A stretch of DNA of 36,339 nucleotides, taken from positions 1 through 36,339 of the forward strand of contig CAIZSE010000139.1 of assembly GCA_903935585.1 (NCBI GenBank), in the 5' to 3' direction. This document shows, in pieces, positions 1 through 7,807 of this stretch; position 1 is the first letter of the stretch, and each line of letters opens with the position of its first letter. Under the pieces are notes generated by a model. That model made no database searches and was not told where the DNA came from. It worked only from the letters and a program-made list of their open reading frames with translations. Position numbers and translations under genes: made by a program. The DNA is from an uncultured Burkholderiales bacterium (lineage in GTDB: Bacteria > Pseudomonadota > Gammaproteobacteria > Burkholderiales > Burkholderiaceae_C).

Positions 1-668
1 AGGCGCACAACCCGATGCGCCAGCACGTTTTCTTCGACCACATAGGCCAGGTCGTCGGTGGCGCTTTGGCTTTCCTTGGTCAATCTGTAAAGCCTGCGCG
101 ACAAGGCCTTGATGATCCAGCTCAAGCCTGGGGCCACCGTGAAAACCACCAGGGTGAGCTTCCAGTTCAGCCACATCAGATAGCTCAGCAGGGCGATCAG
201 TGTGAAACTGTCTCGGGCCAGTGAAATCACCGCTGACACCAATTGCGAGGCGCCTGTCTGGACTTCGTAAACGATGGTGTTGGAGAGTGCGCTGGCCGAT
301 TGCTTTGAAAAAAGCGACAGGTCCGCTTTCATGAGTTGGGCAAAAAGCTGCGATCTGAGTTTTTCCATCCCGTCATTGGTCAGCCTGGAAAGTGCATATT
401 GCGCGATGAAATTGGCGATTCCACGCACGGTGAAAAGGCCCACAACGGCAGCCGGAATGCTCCACAAGGGCAGTTTGTTTTCCGAAAAGCCTTTGTCCAG
501 CAAGGGCTGAAACAAGGCTGGAATCATCGGTTCGGTCAAGGCCGCCATCAGGGTGGCCAGGATCGCCACGGCCCAGATGCCCCTCTGGCCCCCAAAATAG
601 GGAGCCAAGCGCTGCAACCTTCCCCGGATGCTGGATGGCGAATTGGAAGGGGCTGGGGTCTGGCTCAT
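1..668 (-). CDS. msbA: Lipid A/phospholipid flippase MsbA, N-terminal part (cut by window edge)
   Basis: Reading the minus strand from ATG at 668 gives 222 codons running off the window. The protein starts MSQTPAPSNSPSSIRGRL and carries alternating hydrophobic helices typical of the first membrane domain of an ABC exporter, with the stretches TEPMIPALFQPLLDKGF and FIAQYALSRLTNDGMEKLRS. These match the MsbA family, which flips lipid A-core across the inner membrane. The nucleotide-binding domain with Walker motifs lies outside the window, so the assignment rests on the membrane half only. It diverges from tolB with about 100 bp between the starts. Another type IV ABC exporter cannot be fully excluded. 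Confidence 0.82.
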   Translation of the reverse strand, partial: MSQTPAPSNSPSSIRGRLQRLAPYFGGQRGIWAVAILATLMAALTEPMIPALFQPLLDKGFSENKLPLWSIPAAVVGLFTVRGIANFIAQYALSRLTNDGMEKLRSQLFAQLMKADLSLFSKQSASALSNTIVYEVQTGASQLVSAVISLARDSFTLIALLSYLMWLNWKLTLVVFTVAPGLSWIIKALSRRLYRLTKESQSATDDLAYVVEENVLAHRVVR

Positions 669-767
669 GCGCCAGATTGTAGTTAAGGCCACTGAAAGTG
701 GGGCTTAAAAGTCATTTCCACGGTGTACGATCACGGTTTCTGCGAATTCACTGAACGCCCCAACGAC

Positions 768-2060
768 ATGAAGCTTGATTTATTGCGCATTGGCCTATTG
801 CCCAGGCTCTTGAAACTGCTGGTTTTGAGTGCGCTGGCCCTGCCCGCATGGGCCCAATTCCGGGTCGAAGTGACAGGTGTGGGCATGACCCAGTTGCCCG
901 TGGTGATTGCACCCTTCAAGGGTGAGGCGGCGGCACCACAAAAGCTGGCGTCGATTGTTCAAGCCGATCTGGAGCGCAGCGGTCAGTTCAAGGGGCTGGC
1001 TGCCGGGACAGCCTTGCTGGACGAGACCAGTCGGCCCGACTGGTCCCCGTGGCGCCAGTTGTCTGCCGAAGCCCTGGTGGCGGGTTCGGTGACCCGACTG
1101 GCCGATGGCCGGTTTGATGTGCGTGCCCGATTGTGGGATGTGGTCAAAGGTCAGGGAAAAGGTGATTTCAAGGACACAGTGGCTGCTGGCGACTTGCGCT
1201 TGTCGGCACACCGCATCGCCGACTGGGTTTACCAGCAACTCACAGGCACCCCGGGTGCATTCGCATCACGCATCAGTTATGTCACCAAGTCGGGCGGGCG
1301 CTATGCCCTGTGGATCGCAGACTCAGACGGAGAAAACGCCAAGTCGGCCTTGAGCAGCCCGGAGCCGATCATTTCCCCTTCATGGTCGCCCAATGGTGCC
1401 CAGCTGGCCTATGTGTCGTTTGAACTGCGCAAGCCGGTGGTTTATGTGCACGAGCTGGCCACTGGACAACGCCGTGCTGTGGCCAACTTCAAGGGATCCA
1501 ACAGCGCCCCCGGCTGGAGTGCCGATGGCAACTCATTGGCAGCCACCCTCAGCCGGGACGGTGGATCTCAGCTCTACCGCATCGACCTGAATGGTGGCGA
1601 GCCTCGCCGTTTGACGCAGTCGGGCAGCATCAACACCGAGCCGGCTTTTTCGCCCGATGGCAGTGCCTTGTTTTTTGTCAGTGACCGAGGTGGAAGCCCG
1701 CAAATTTACCGCATGCCAGTCCAAGGCGGGCCTGCCGAGCGTGTGACTTTTTCAGGCACCTACAACATCTCTCCTGCGGTCAGCCCGGATGGCCGTTGGT
1801 TGGCCTACGTTTCACGAACAGGCGGTGCATTTCGCTTGCATTTGATGGAGTTGTCCTCTGGCCAGGTGACTGCGTTGACAGATACATCCGCAGACGAACG
1901 CCCCAGTTTTGCGCCCAATAGTCGCTTGTTGGTCTATGCAACGGTTTTTCAAGGACGCGAATCCTTGATGACCACCACGCTGGACGGTCGAATCAAAGCA
2001 CGCCTTGCGGGGCAAGGCGGCGACATCCGGGAGCCCCATTGGGGTCCGGTCCGCAAATGA
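768..2060 (+). CDS. tolB: Tol-Pal system periplasmic beta-propeller protein TolB
   Basis: The 430-aa product has the usual TolB length. ATG 768 opens a clean signal peptide (residues 1-29, ending LALPAWA before Q30); a GTG at 723 would add 15 residues ahead of it and is less likely. No clear Shine-Dalgarno precedes either start. After an N-terminal domain (about 30-160), repeated blocks such as [24 protein letters not shown] and SPAVSPDG form the six-bladed beta-propeller that binds Pal and colicins. TolB couples the inner-membrane TolQRA motor to outer-membrane Pal during constriction. pal follows after 40 bp and cpoB after that. tolQRA is not upstream: the neighbour there is divergent msbA. 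Confidence 0.97.
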   Translation: MKLDLLRIGLLPRLLKLLVLSALALPAWAQFRVEVTGVGMTQLPVVIAPFKGEAAAPQKLASIVQADLERSGQFKGLAAGTALLDETSRPDWSPWRQLSAEALVAGSVTRLADGRFDVRARLWDVVKGQGKGDFKDTVAAGDLRLSAHRIADWVYQQLTGTPGAFASRISYVTKSGGRYALWIADSDGENAKSALSSPEPIISPSWSPNGAQLAYVSFELRKPVVYVHELATGQRRAVANFKGSNSAPGWSADGNSLAATLSRDGGSQLYRIDLNGGEPRRLTQSGSINTEPAFSPDGSALFFVSDRGGSPQIYRMPVQGGPAERVTFSGTYNISPAVSPDGRWLAYVSRTGGAFRLHLMELSSGQVTALTDTSADERPSFAPNSRLLVYATVFQGRESLMTTTLDGRIKARLAGQGGDIREPHWGPVRK

Positions 2061-2100
2061 AATTTTGAACATTCACTTTTTATAATTGACGAGGAAAATC

Positions 2101-2637
2101 ATGACGAAGAAATTATTGGCCAGTTTGTTGTTTGTGGCGCTGTTGGCAGGCTGTGCGTCTGGCGTGAAACTGGACGATGTCCCGGTGGAAGACAAATCCG
2201 CCACTTCTTCGGGTGTGTCGACACAAGGCATTGCTGAACCGCAAGGGGTTGCTCAAACCGGAGTTGCTTCGGTGGTGGTGGACAAGTCGGGCTCGGGCAT
2301 TGGCCCTGCGGGCGTGGCGCATGTGGTGTATTTTGACTACGACAGTTTTGTTGTCCGCACAGAAGCCCGCCCAGTGCTCGAAAACCATGCCCGTTTCTTG
2401 CAAGCCAACAAACAACGCAAGGCCAACCTTGAAGGTCACACCGACGACCGCGGTGGCCGTGAGTACAACCTGGCACTGGGTCAAAAGCGCGCAGAAGCGG
2501 TGCGACAGGCTTTGAGCCTGCTGGGTGTGCCAGAGAGTCAGATGGAGGCTGTCAGCTATGGCAAGGAAAAGCCTGCGGTGCAAGGCGCTGCCGAAGCCGA
2601 TCTGGCTAAGAACCGTCGCGTCGAAATCCGGTACTGA
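2101..2637 (+). CDS. pal: Peptidoglycan-associated lipoprotein Pal
   Basis: The 178-aa product starts at ATG 2101 behind GAGGAAA (2091-2097). A lipoprotein signal ends in the lipobox LAGC with Cys18 as the lipidated residue. A low-complexity linker (about 20-65) leads to an OmpA-like peptidoglycan-binding domain with VYFDYDSFVV and LEGHTDDRGGREYNLALGQK, where the Asp and Arg that hold diaminopimelate are expected. Pal anchors the outer membrane to peptidoglycan and docks on TolB. It is the second gene of the tolB-pal-cpoB run, with only 5 bp to the next start, so co-translation with cpoB is likely. Confidence 0.97.
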   Translation: MTKKLLASLLFVALLAGCASGVKLDDVPVEDKSATSSGVSTQGIAEPQGVAQTGVASVVVDKSGSGIGPAGVAHVVYFDYDSFVVRTEARPVLENHARFLQANKQRKANLEGHTDDRGGREYNLALGQKRAEAVRQALSLLGVPESQMEAVSYGKEKPAVQGAAEADLAKNRRVEIRY

Positions 2638-2642
2638 AGACC

Positions 2643-3416
2643 ATGAGCGCGCGTCTGATTTCAGGGCTTGCATGGCCCAGGTTTGTTCTGGTTTGGGCGA
2701 TGTGCACTTTGTTGGGCACAGCGCATGCGGGTCTTTTTGAAGACGATGAAGCCCGCAAGGCCATTTTGGATTTGCGCCAGCGTGTCGAGCAGGCGAACCT
2801 GGCGATCAAGGCTGTGGGTGTCGAGAACGCCCAGTTGCGCCGATCCCTGCTTGATTTTCAAGGTCAGATCGAGGGCCTGAAGGCTGAACTGTCTCAAAGT
2901 CGCGGTGCCCATGAACAACTGGCCCGCGAGTTGTCAGAAGTCCAAATGCGCCAAAAAGACGTGGTGACCGTCGTGGACCAGAGACTTCGCCGTTTTGAGC
3001 CCGTGAAGGTCACGGTCGATGGCAATGAATTCATGGCCGAGCCTTTTGAAAAGCGCGACTACGAAGCGGCCATGGATGTCTTTCGCAAGGGTGATTTTGC
3101 TGTGGCCCAAGAGACCTTGGGGCAATTCGTTCAGCGTTATCGCCTTGGTGGTTATGCGCCTACGGCCATGTTCTGGCTGGGCAATGCGCAATACGCCAAC
3201 AAGGATTACAAAGAGTCCATGGTGACTTTCCAGCAAATGCTGAAGTCCGCACCTGCTCACCCGCGTACCCCTGAAGCCATGCTGGCCATCTCCAATGTCC
3301 AGATCGAACTGAAGGACCTCAAGGGGGCCCGCAAAACGATGGAAGATTTGATCAAGTCTTACCCGGCTTCAGAAACTGCAGCAACAGCCCGTGAGCGCCT
3401 GACGCGTTTGCGCTGA
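2643..3416 (+). CDS. cpoB: Cell division coordinator CpoB (YbgF), TPR protein
   Basis: This 257-aa periplasmic protein has a signal peptide (residues 1-29, ending GTAHA), a coiled-coil trimerisation region (about 35-95, heptad-rich with many Gln/Leu/Arg) and a C-terminal TPR domain. The TPR repeats start near residue 130 with DYEAAMDVFRKGDFAVAQET, followed by PTAMFWLGNAQYANKDYKES. The architecture and position directly behind tolB-pal identify CpoB. It is known to link outer-membrane constriction by Tol-Pal with septal peptidoglycan synthesis by PBP1B. It begins 5 bp after the pal stop. The next gene starts 14 bp downstream, so the transcript probably continues into the sulfur transporter. 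Confidence 0.95.
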   Translation: MSARLISGLAWPRFVLVWAMCTLLGTAHAGLFEDDEARKAILDLRQRVEQANLAIKAVGVENAQLRRSLLDFQGQIEGLKAELSQSRGAHEQLARELSEVQMRQKDVVTVVDQRLRRFEPVKVTVDGNEFMAEPFEKRDYEAAMDVFRKGDFAVAQETLGQFVQRYRLGGYAPTAMFWLGNAQYANKDYKESMVTFQQMLKSAPAHPRTPEAMLAISNVQIELKDLKGARKTMEDLIKSYPASETAATARERLTRLR

Positions 3417-3430
3417 CCCCTAGGATACGG

Positions 3431-4549
3431 GTGATCACGCTAGAGCAACTTCAGCTCCAGACCTACACAGTTCTGGGGCTGACTTTTTTGCTGGCCACGG
3501 CCGCAGGTGTGTTGTTTCATCGCGGCCATTTCTGCACCATGGGCGCCATCAGTGACTGGGTGATCATGGGTGACAAAACCCGTGCCAAACAGTGGGGCTT
3601 GGCGATGGCCGTGGCAGCTTTGGGCTTTGGCCTGATGGCCTGGCGCGGCTGGGTTAGCCCGCTCAACACCATTTACGCCAACAGCCAACTGATGTGGCTC
3701 TCCTTGTTGTTGGGAGGTGTTCTCTTTGGTGTCGGCATGGTGCTGGGATCCGGGTGCGCCAGCAAGTCGCTTATTCGGTTGGGGGGCGGTAACTTGAAGT
3801 CGCTGGTGGTCTTGATGGCCATGGGCATGTCTGCTTTGGCCACCCTGAGAGGCTTGACTGCCGTGTGGCGGGTCAATTCAATCGATCAAGTGACCGTGGG
3901 CACGGGGCCTGGCCCATTTGTGGGTCAATGGCTGGCCGCTGGCACAGGTACGGCCTTGCCCTTGGCCTGGCTGATCGCAGCCTGTGTGTTTTCGGGCCTG
4001 CTGTTCCTTTGGGTTTTCAAAGATCGCCAGCCCATTGCTCGCTCCATCATCGTGTCTGGTGCAGGGATAGGGGCCATTGTGGTGGCACTTTGGTGGGTCA
4101 GTGGTGTCATGGGCTTTGTGCCCGAGCACCCCGAAACGCTGGAGTCGGTTTTCTTGGCCACTTCAAGCGGTCGCATGGAGTCCATGAGTTTCACTGCGCC
4201 CGTGGCTTACTGGTGGGACGCCTTCATGTATTTCAGCGATGGCCGCAAACGGCTGACACTGGGCATGGCGGTGGTGGCTGGCTTGCTCCTTGGCGCTTTT
4301 TGCAGTGCCTTTCTGCAAGGCACTTTCCGTTGGGAGGGTTTTACACAGACTTCGGATCTGGGGATGCATTTGCTGGGTGGCAGCTTGATGGGCATGGGGG
4401 GTGTCATGGCCATGGGCTGCACTGTGGGGCAGGGGCTGTCGGGCTTGTCCACTCTCAGTCTGGGCAGTTTCATCGCGGTGCTGGGCATTGCACTGGGGGC
4501 CGTTTTGGCCCTGCAGTGGCAATTGCGCCGTGCGGAGTCTTCCTTGTGA
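3431..4549 (+). CDS. YeeE/YedE-family (TsuA-like) sulfur-compound transporter
   Basis: This 372-aa polytopic membrane protein probably starts at GTG 3431. Family hallmarks are the half-repeats around HRGHFCTMGAI (Cys35), LGSGCASKSLIRLGGGNLKS (Cys109) and GMGGVMAMGCTVGQGLSG (Cys330). In characterised TsuA, pore cysteines relay thiosulfate through the membrane, and the conserved Cys/Gly-rich motifs here suggest the same kind of substrate (thiosulfate or another reduced sulfur species). It is a single polypeptide covering both halves, not a split YeeE/YedE pair. It lies 14 bp after cpoB, and its TGA overlaps the GTG of tcdA (GTGA, 4546-4549). The substrate is inferred from the family only. Confidence 0.88.
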   Translation: MITLEQLQLQTYTVLGLTFLLATAAGVLFHRGHFCTMGAISDWVIMGDKTRAKQWGLAMAVAALGFGLMAWRGWVSPLNTIYANSQLMWLSLLLGGVLFGVGMVLGSGCASKSLIRLGGGNLKSLVVLMAMGMSALATLRGLTAVWRVNSIDQVTVGTGPGPFVGQWLAAGTGTALPLAWLIAACVFSGLLFLWVFKDRQPIARSIIVSGAGIGAIVVALWWVSGVMGFVPEHPETLESVFLATSSGRMESMSFTAPVAYWWDAFMYFSDGRKRLTLGMAVVAGLLLGAFCSAFLQGTFRWEGFTQTSDLGMHLLGGSLMGMGGVMAMGCTVGQGLSGLSTLSLGSFIAVLGIALGAVLALQWQLRRAESSL

Positions 4550-5334
4550 CAGATTTACTGCTTCAGGCATCCATTGAAGAGCGGCGATTTGGGGGCTTGC
4601 AACGGCTGTACGGTTTGCAGGGCGCCATGAACATACGGCAGTCGCATGTGGCGGTGGTGGGCATCGGTGGTGTGGGTTCCTGGGTGGCAGAGGCCCTGGC
4701 TCGCAGCGGTGTGGCCCGTTTGAGCTTGATCGACATGGACCACATTGCCGAGTCGAACATCAACCGCCAAATTCACGCTCTGACCAGCACCACAGGGCAG
4801 TCCAAGGTGGAGGCGATGCGTGAGCGCATTGCCTTGATCCATCCTGAGTGCCAGGTCGATGCAATCGATGAATTCGTCACCCCCGAAAACTGGCCTGCCG
4901 TTTTGCCTTGTCTTCCTGATGCGGTCATCGATGCCTGTGACCAGGTCAAGGCCAAGGTGGCCATGGCCTTGTGGGCCATGCAAAACAAGGTGGGTTTCAT
5001 CACGGTCGGGGCTGCGGGGGGCAAGCGTTTGGCCCACAAAGTGGATTTGGATGATTTGTCCAAAATCACACACGATCCCTTGCTGTCACAGATGCGCTAC
5101 CGATTGCGAAAGCACCACGGTGCAGCCAAAGAGGGCAAACGTATCGGCGTACAAGGCGTCTTCAGTCGAGAGGCCGTGGCACCGCCAGATGCCTCTTGCG
5201 CCATCGAAAGCGATGGTTCGCTCAATTGCCACGGCTATGGATCCGTGGTCAGCGTCACTGCAACCTTCGGCATGTGCGCTGCATCTGAGATTTTGAATTT
5301 TTTGGCCGTCTCGAATTTGAGGGCTGAAAAATAA
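4546..5334 (+). CDS. tcdA: tRNA threonylcarbamoyladenosine dehydratase TcdA (CsdL/YgdL)
   Basis: The 262-aa E1-like (ThiF/MoeB superfamily) enzyme has the ATP-binding glycine motif VAVVGIGGVGSWVAEALARS (about 36-55), then LIDMDHIAESNINRQ (61-75) with the conserved Asp and NxNRQ. It cyclises N6-threonylcarbamoyladenosine at tRNA position 37 to the cyclic ct6A form using ATP. The chosen start is GTG 4546, giving VTDLLLQASIEERRFGGLQRL at the N-terminus. The reading frame stays open far upstream, but that part lies antisense-frame inside the transporter gene and has no family resemblance. The 4-bp GTGA overlap implies translational coupling to the sulfur transporter. It is followed by a tRNA-Lys gene, which as an ANN-decoding tRNA could itself be a ct6A substrate. 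Confidence 0.93.
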   Translation: MTDLLLQASIEERRFGGLQRLYGLQGAMNIRQSHVAVVGIGGVGSWVAEALARSGVARLSLIDMDHIAESNINRQIHALTSTTGQSKVEAMRERIALIHPECQVDAIDEFVTPENWPAVLPCLPDAVIDACDQVKAKVAMALWAMQNKVGFITVGAAGGKRLAHKVDLDDLSKITHDPLLSQMRYRLRKHHGAAKEGKRIGVQGVFSREAVAPPDASCAIESDGSLNCHGYGSVVSVTATFGMCAASEILNFLAVSNLRAEK

Positions 5335-5343
5335 CGCTATAAT
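5317..5343 (+). promoter_or_regulatory. Promoter of tRNA-Lys
   Basis: A perfect -10 hexamer TATAAT lies at 5338-5343. The best -35 candidate is TTGAGG at 5317-5322 with a short 15-bp spacer. The -35 and spacer lie inside the last codons of tcdA, and the start point would fall near 5350, giving a leader of about 29 nt before the mature tRNA. Called by eye. Confidence 0.6.
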
Positions 5344-5378
5344 TCAAGGCTTGCTGGAGTGGCTAAAACTGCAGCATA

Positions 5379-5454
5379 GGGACCATAGCTCAGTTGGTAG
5401 AGCAGCGGACTTTTAATCCGTTTGTCGTGGGTTCGACCCCCGCTGGTCCCACCA
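5379..5454 (+). tRNA. tRNA-Lys(UUU)
   Basis: This is a complete 76-nt cloverleaf. The acceptor arm pairs GGGACCA (5379-5385) with TGGTCCC (5444-5450), with discriminator A and an encoded CCA (5452-5454). The D arm is GCTC/GAGC. The anticodon loop CTTTTAA carries TTT at 5412-5414, closed by a GCGGA/TCCGT stem with one G-T pair. The T arm is GTGGG-TTCGACC-CCCGC. Anticodon UUU reads AAA/AAG lysine codons. A strong terminator follows 10 nt downstream, so it is transcribed as a single-tRNA unit. Confidence 0.97.
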
Positions 5455-5464
5455 GTCATCAAGT

Positions 5465-5501
5465 AAAAACACCCCATACGAAAGTATGGGGTGTTTTTTT
5501 T
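5465..5501 (+). terminator. Rho-independent terminator after tRNA-Lys (probably bidirectional)
   Basis: An 11-bp perfect stem, ACACCCCATAC (5469-5479) with GTATGGGGTGT (5484-5494), encloses a GAAA tetraloop and is followed by eight T (5494-5501). AAAAA precedes the stem at 5465-5469, so the hairpin also has a short U-tract on the minus strand. There it could end transcription from the convergent HTTM-like operon, whose last stop is at 5629. No gene is seen in 5502-5628. Confidence 0.95.
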
Positions 5502-5628
5502 CGCGTGTACAAAGGGTAGAGCTTGGCAAGCTTTGTGTTCACCTTATCGGTTCGAGGCACTTTTTCCGGGTTCCTGGCTTGGTTCTGCCATGAAATAGGC
5601 GCCCATTCTCAGTTCGCAAAACCACGCA

Positions 5629-6414
5629 TCACCAAGTGTTGCCAGCGCAGTAGATGACCGCTGGAAAAGTACTGAGCCATGCCCAGAAGAACCGATTGAG
5701 CCCAAAAAACCAGAACACCAGAAAATGGAACAAGGCGGCCACAGCACACCAGATCAGGGCCAGTCGAACATCCAGCAATGCCAATGGAAAGAAGCCTTCC
5801 CACAGGGTAAATGACCAGGAGCACAAGAACGCAATTTGCGGGTGTCTCAATAAACTTTTTGCTGGCAAAGGGCCATAAACACCACTGTCCAGAAAAAGCG
5901 TCAAGGCTTTGCCTGAGCGCCATTCCGGTCGCAATAATTTCACCCAGCCAGAGACAAAATAAGAACTCACCGTTTGCAGCGTGATGTACCAAAATCCTGC
6001 ACGCCAACCCCAGGGGGCATCCACCAGGGACCCTGCAAGCTGTGCCAGCAGCAAGCCCGTGATGGCGACCAAGGTCATGAAGTCGCTGCCGCCATTGAAT
6101 GCACCACGCCAGCGCAAAAGCAGCAGCAGCGCCATCAGGAAGAGCAGCATGGCTCCGACCAAACCGAGGTGGCCCAACATCAAAGCGATGGCCAGCAACA
6201 GGCGCAGTGCCAACATGGCGGTGTAGACCCCGGGCTTGAAAATCTTGTCAAGTGCGGCCTTCATCCATGCAGGGTGGGCGGGGATTTCCTTTCGAAGAGT
6301 CGGCCAGAGGGTGATGCGGTCTAAAGCTGCCACGCGCAAATATTCCAGCGTCTGCAAACACAGGCTCCAGCCCAAGAGCACTTCAAAAATCCGAATGGCC
6401 AGCGTCAATTCCAT
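5629..6414 (-). CDS. HTTM-like multi-pass membrane protein
   Basis: This 261-aa protein has about seven hydrophobic helices. It resembles the horizontally transferred transmembrane (HTTM) family related to vitamin K-dependent gamma-carboxylase. The resemblance lies in LQTVSSYFVSGWVKLLRPEW, followed by a segment describing a W..G.AL..FL pattern, and in the C-terminal HFLVFWFFGLNRFFWAWLSTF. Other visible features are FNGGSDFMTL at mid-protein and a basic loop around RKEIPAHPAWMK. The catalytic residues of true gamma-carboxylases cannot be confirmed. Its start overlaps the end of the upstream gene by 10 bp, so the two form a translationally coupled pair. The function is unknown and the family call is by motif resemblance only. 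Confidence 0.62.
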   Translation of the reverse strand: MELTLAIRIFEVLLGWSLCLQTLEYLRVAALDRITLWPTLRKEIPAHPAWMKAALDKIFKPGVYTAMLALRLLLAIALMLGHLGLVGAMLLFLMALLLLLRWRGAFNGGSDFMTLVAITGLLLAQLAGSLVDAPWGWRAGFWYITLQTVSSYFVSGWVKLLRPEWRSGKALTLFLDSGVYGPLPAKSLLRHPQIAFLCSWSFTLWEGFFPLALLDVRLALIWCAVAALFHFLVFWFFGLNRFFWAWLSTFPAVIYCAGNTW

Positions 6415-6944
6415 GTGTTGATCGCTGGAGACTGGAGCATGAGTTCACTGCGTTGCCCTTCAGGCAGTTCCATCCTCACTTCAAATTGAAAAGCCAAAAG
6501 AGGGTGCACCGGTTCTTGCGCGATCATGGGTTGATTGCCCCAACAAGCCCCCGCAATGGCTTGCTGTGCCAGTCGGCTGACCAGTTGGTAGGTCACACGC
6601 TCTCGGATGTCGGCGCCATCGGGCAGGTCGTTGATGTCGTTGGCCAGATGATCGACCAGGTTTTGATGTGTCAGCGCCAAATTGACCGCAGGGTTGTGAA
6701 CCAGGTGCCATCCCCGTCTTGTCAGTCTGGGGTAAATCAGGCGCCAGTCGGTCCAGGCCCCAGAGGCTGTTTGCCCCCGAACATACAGACGGGGCGCTTG
6801 ACTGATCCCGTGGTAAAACTTCCAATTTGGAAAGAACGCCCGAAAGAAAAATAGCCAAGGGCCATCGAGGATGCCCCAGCGTTTGCGAAGGTTTATCGCC
6901 AGCAAGCCGAAATAGGCCACGATCAGCAGGGTGGTGAAGTCCAT
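6405..6944 (-). CDS. Conserved hypothetical protein with N-terminal membrane anchor, partner of the HTTM-like protein
   Basis: This 179-aa product has one N-terminal hydrophobic segment (MDFTTLLIVAYFGLLAINL). It is followed by an aromatic patch GPWLFFFRAFFPNWKFYHG and a soluble domain of about 120 residues. I do not recognise the family. FFPNWKFYHGISQAPRLYVRG suggests a membrane-proximal beta-rich domain, and the rest is polar with IRERVTYQLVSRLAQQAI as a likely amphipathic helix. It is the first gene of the pair: its stop lies 10 bp inside the HTTM-like gene. It diverges from the small basic protein gene at 7075. A role in supporting the HTTM-like protein is inferred only from the overlap. 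Confidence 0.75.
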   Translation of the reverse strand: MDFTTLLIVAYFGLLAINLRKRWGILDGPWLFFFRAFFPNWKFYHGISQAPRLYVRGQTASGAWTDWRLIYPRLTRRGWHLVHNPAVNLALTHQNLVDHLANDINDLPDGADIRERVTYQLVSRLAQQAIAGACWGNQPMIAQEPVHPLLAFQFEVRMELPEGQRSELMLQSPAINTWN

Positions 6945-7074
6945 GGGGCCAGTTTATCGCCAGTTGAAATGTCGCCTTCCTGGGTGCATTCAGGCCAACT
7001 TGACAGGGACTCTGTTCAAAATGGCCTGATCTTGTGGCTTAATACCGCTTTGCATTATTTATCTGGAGCCGTAG

Positions 7075-7245
7075 ATGGGCAACAAAATCGTCACCGAAGC
7101 AGACCGTAAATTCACTCAGCCACTGCCTGCATTGCCCGGCGTTAACCTGCCCACGGCTGGCCGTGGTCAGCGTGTCAGCCTGGAGCGAGGTGTGGCTACA
7201 CGCAGCAAGAAAAACCCAGGCAAGCGCTCCAAAAAAGGCGGTTGA
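7075..7245 (+). CDS. Small basic protein, 56 aa, unknown function
   Basis: ATG 7075 follows GGAG (7065-7068) at 6 nt. The product begins MGNKIVTEADRKFTQPLPAL and ends in a strongly basic Lys/Arg/Ser/Gly tail (RSKKNPGKRSKKGG). It has no signal peptide and no membrane segment. The tail suggests RNA or ribosome binding, but no known family is recognised. The gene has its own good ribosome binding site and is followed 42 bp later by a textbook terminator (7287-7313), which argues that it is a real monocistronic gene. Confidence 0.7.
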   Translation: MGNKIVTEADRKFTQPLPALPGVNLPTAGRGQRVSLERGVATRSKKNPGKRSKKGG

Positions 7246-7286
7246 TTGCGGTTGTGGGTCTGGCTTGCGCCGGGCCTTTCAAGCCC

Positions 7287-7313
7287 AAGCCACTGAAATT
7301 CAGTGGCTTTTTT
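7287..7313 (+). terminator. Rho-independent terminator after the 56-aa protein gene
   Basis: A perfect stem AAGCCACTG (7287-7295) pairs with CAGTGGCTT (7301-7309) around loop AAATT; the loop-closing A-T pairs could extend it to 11 bp. T residues run to 7313. It separates the small gene from the MAPEG gene. Confidence 0.88.
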
Positions 7314-7375
7314 GTTGGGGCTGTCAAAAATGACGTGGCTCAATTCGGTTGGTGGAACAGTCAAAGGAGTCTGTG

Positions 7376-7768
7376 ATGGTGATTTCTTACGCATCTGTGT
7401 TGGTGGCGGGTTTGATGCCCATGGTTTGTGCCGGCATTGCCAAGGCGGGTGCCAAAGGCTATGACAACCACGACCCCCGCGCCTGGTTGGCGCAACAAGG
7501 TGGCTACAGAGCGAGAGCCAATGCGGCCCAGGCCAATTGCTTTGAGGCTTTTCCTTTCTTTGCGGTGGGTGTGCTGTTGGCGCTGCTGACGGGCGTCGAT
7601 CCTTTTATGGTCGACCTTTTGGCCGCTTTGTTTGTGGCTACGCGGGTGGCCTATGTGGCGTGTTACCTGGCCGACAAGGCGCTCTTCCGCACGATTTTTT
7701 GGTCGGTTGGCTACTTGAGTGTGGTGACGTTTTTTGTATTGGCCATGCAGAACTTGCAGATGGATTGA
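7376..7768 (+). CDS. MAPEG-family membrane protein
   Basis: This 130-aa protein has four predicted helices. The start at ATG 7376 is set by AAAGGAG (7363-7369) at 6 nt; an upstream GTG (7349) lacks this site. Family features are DPRAWLAQQGGYRARANAAQ, followed by N-C-F-E-A-F-P-F-F, and ATRVAYVACYLADKALFRTI. These resemble the MAPEG superfamily (membrane-associated proteins in eicosanoid and glutathione metabolism). Bacterial members of this short type are mostly uncharacterised, and glutathione-linked activity would be a guess. It lies 40 bp upstream of tRNA-Leu. Confidence 0.87.
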   Translation: MVISYASVLVAGLMPMVCAGIAKAGAKGYDNHDPRAWLAQQGGYRARANAAQANCFEAFPFFAVGVLLALLTGVDPFMVDLLAALFVATRVAYVACYLADKALFRTIFWSVGYLSVVTFFVLAMQNLQMD

Positions 7769-7807
7769 CCCGGTAAATCGGGTTTATCAAGGCACAATAG
7801 AGTTTCT

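Noticed and set aside
677..701. Imperfect hairpin TTAAG..CTTAA between msbA and tolB as a terminator or operator
   Set aside because: Only short interrupted stems and no T-run; it lies between divergent starts, so a terminator makes no sense.
2065..2086. TATAAT at 2081-2086 directly before pal as an internal promoter
   Set aside because: No -35 at suitable spacing (TTGAAC is only 10 bp upstream), and the start point would fall in the ribosome site.
3865..4545. Long open frame upstream of and in frame with tcdA
   Set aside because: It runs in a different frame inside the sulfur transporter gene, with Gly/His/Cys-rich nonsense composition; TcdA homology begins at GTG 4546.
7000..7060. TTGACA upstream of the 56-aa gene as its -35
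   Set aside because: No -10-like hexamer at 15-19 bp; other pairs are weak.
7765..7800. TTGACC plus CACAAT as tRNA-Leu promoter
   Set aside because: Spacer of 22 bp is too long; alternative -10 candidates give 14 bp. The tRNA may be read from upstream.
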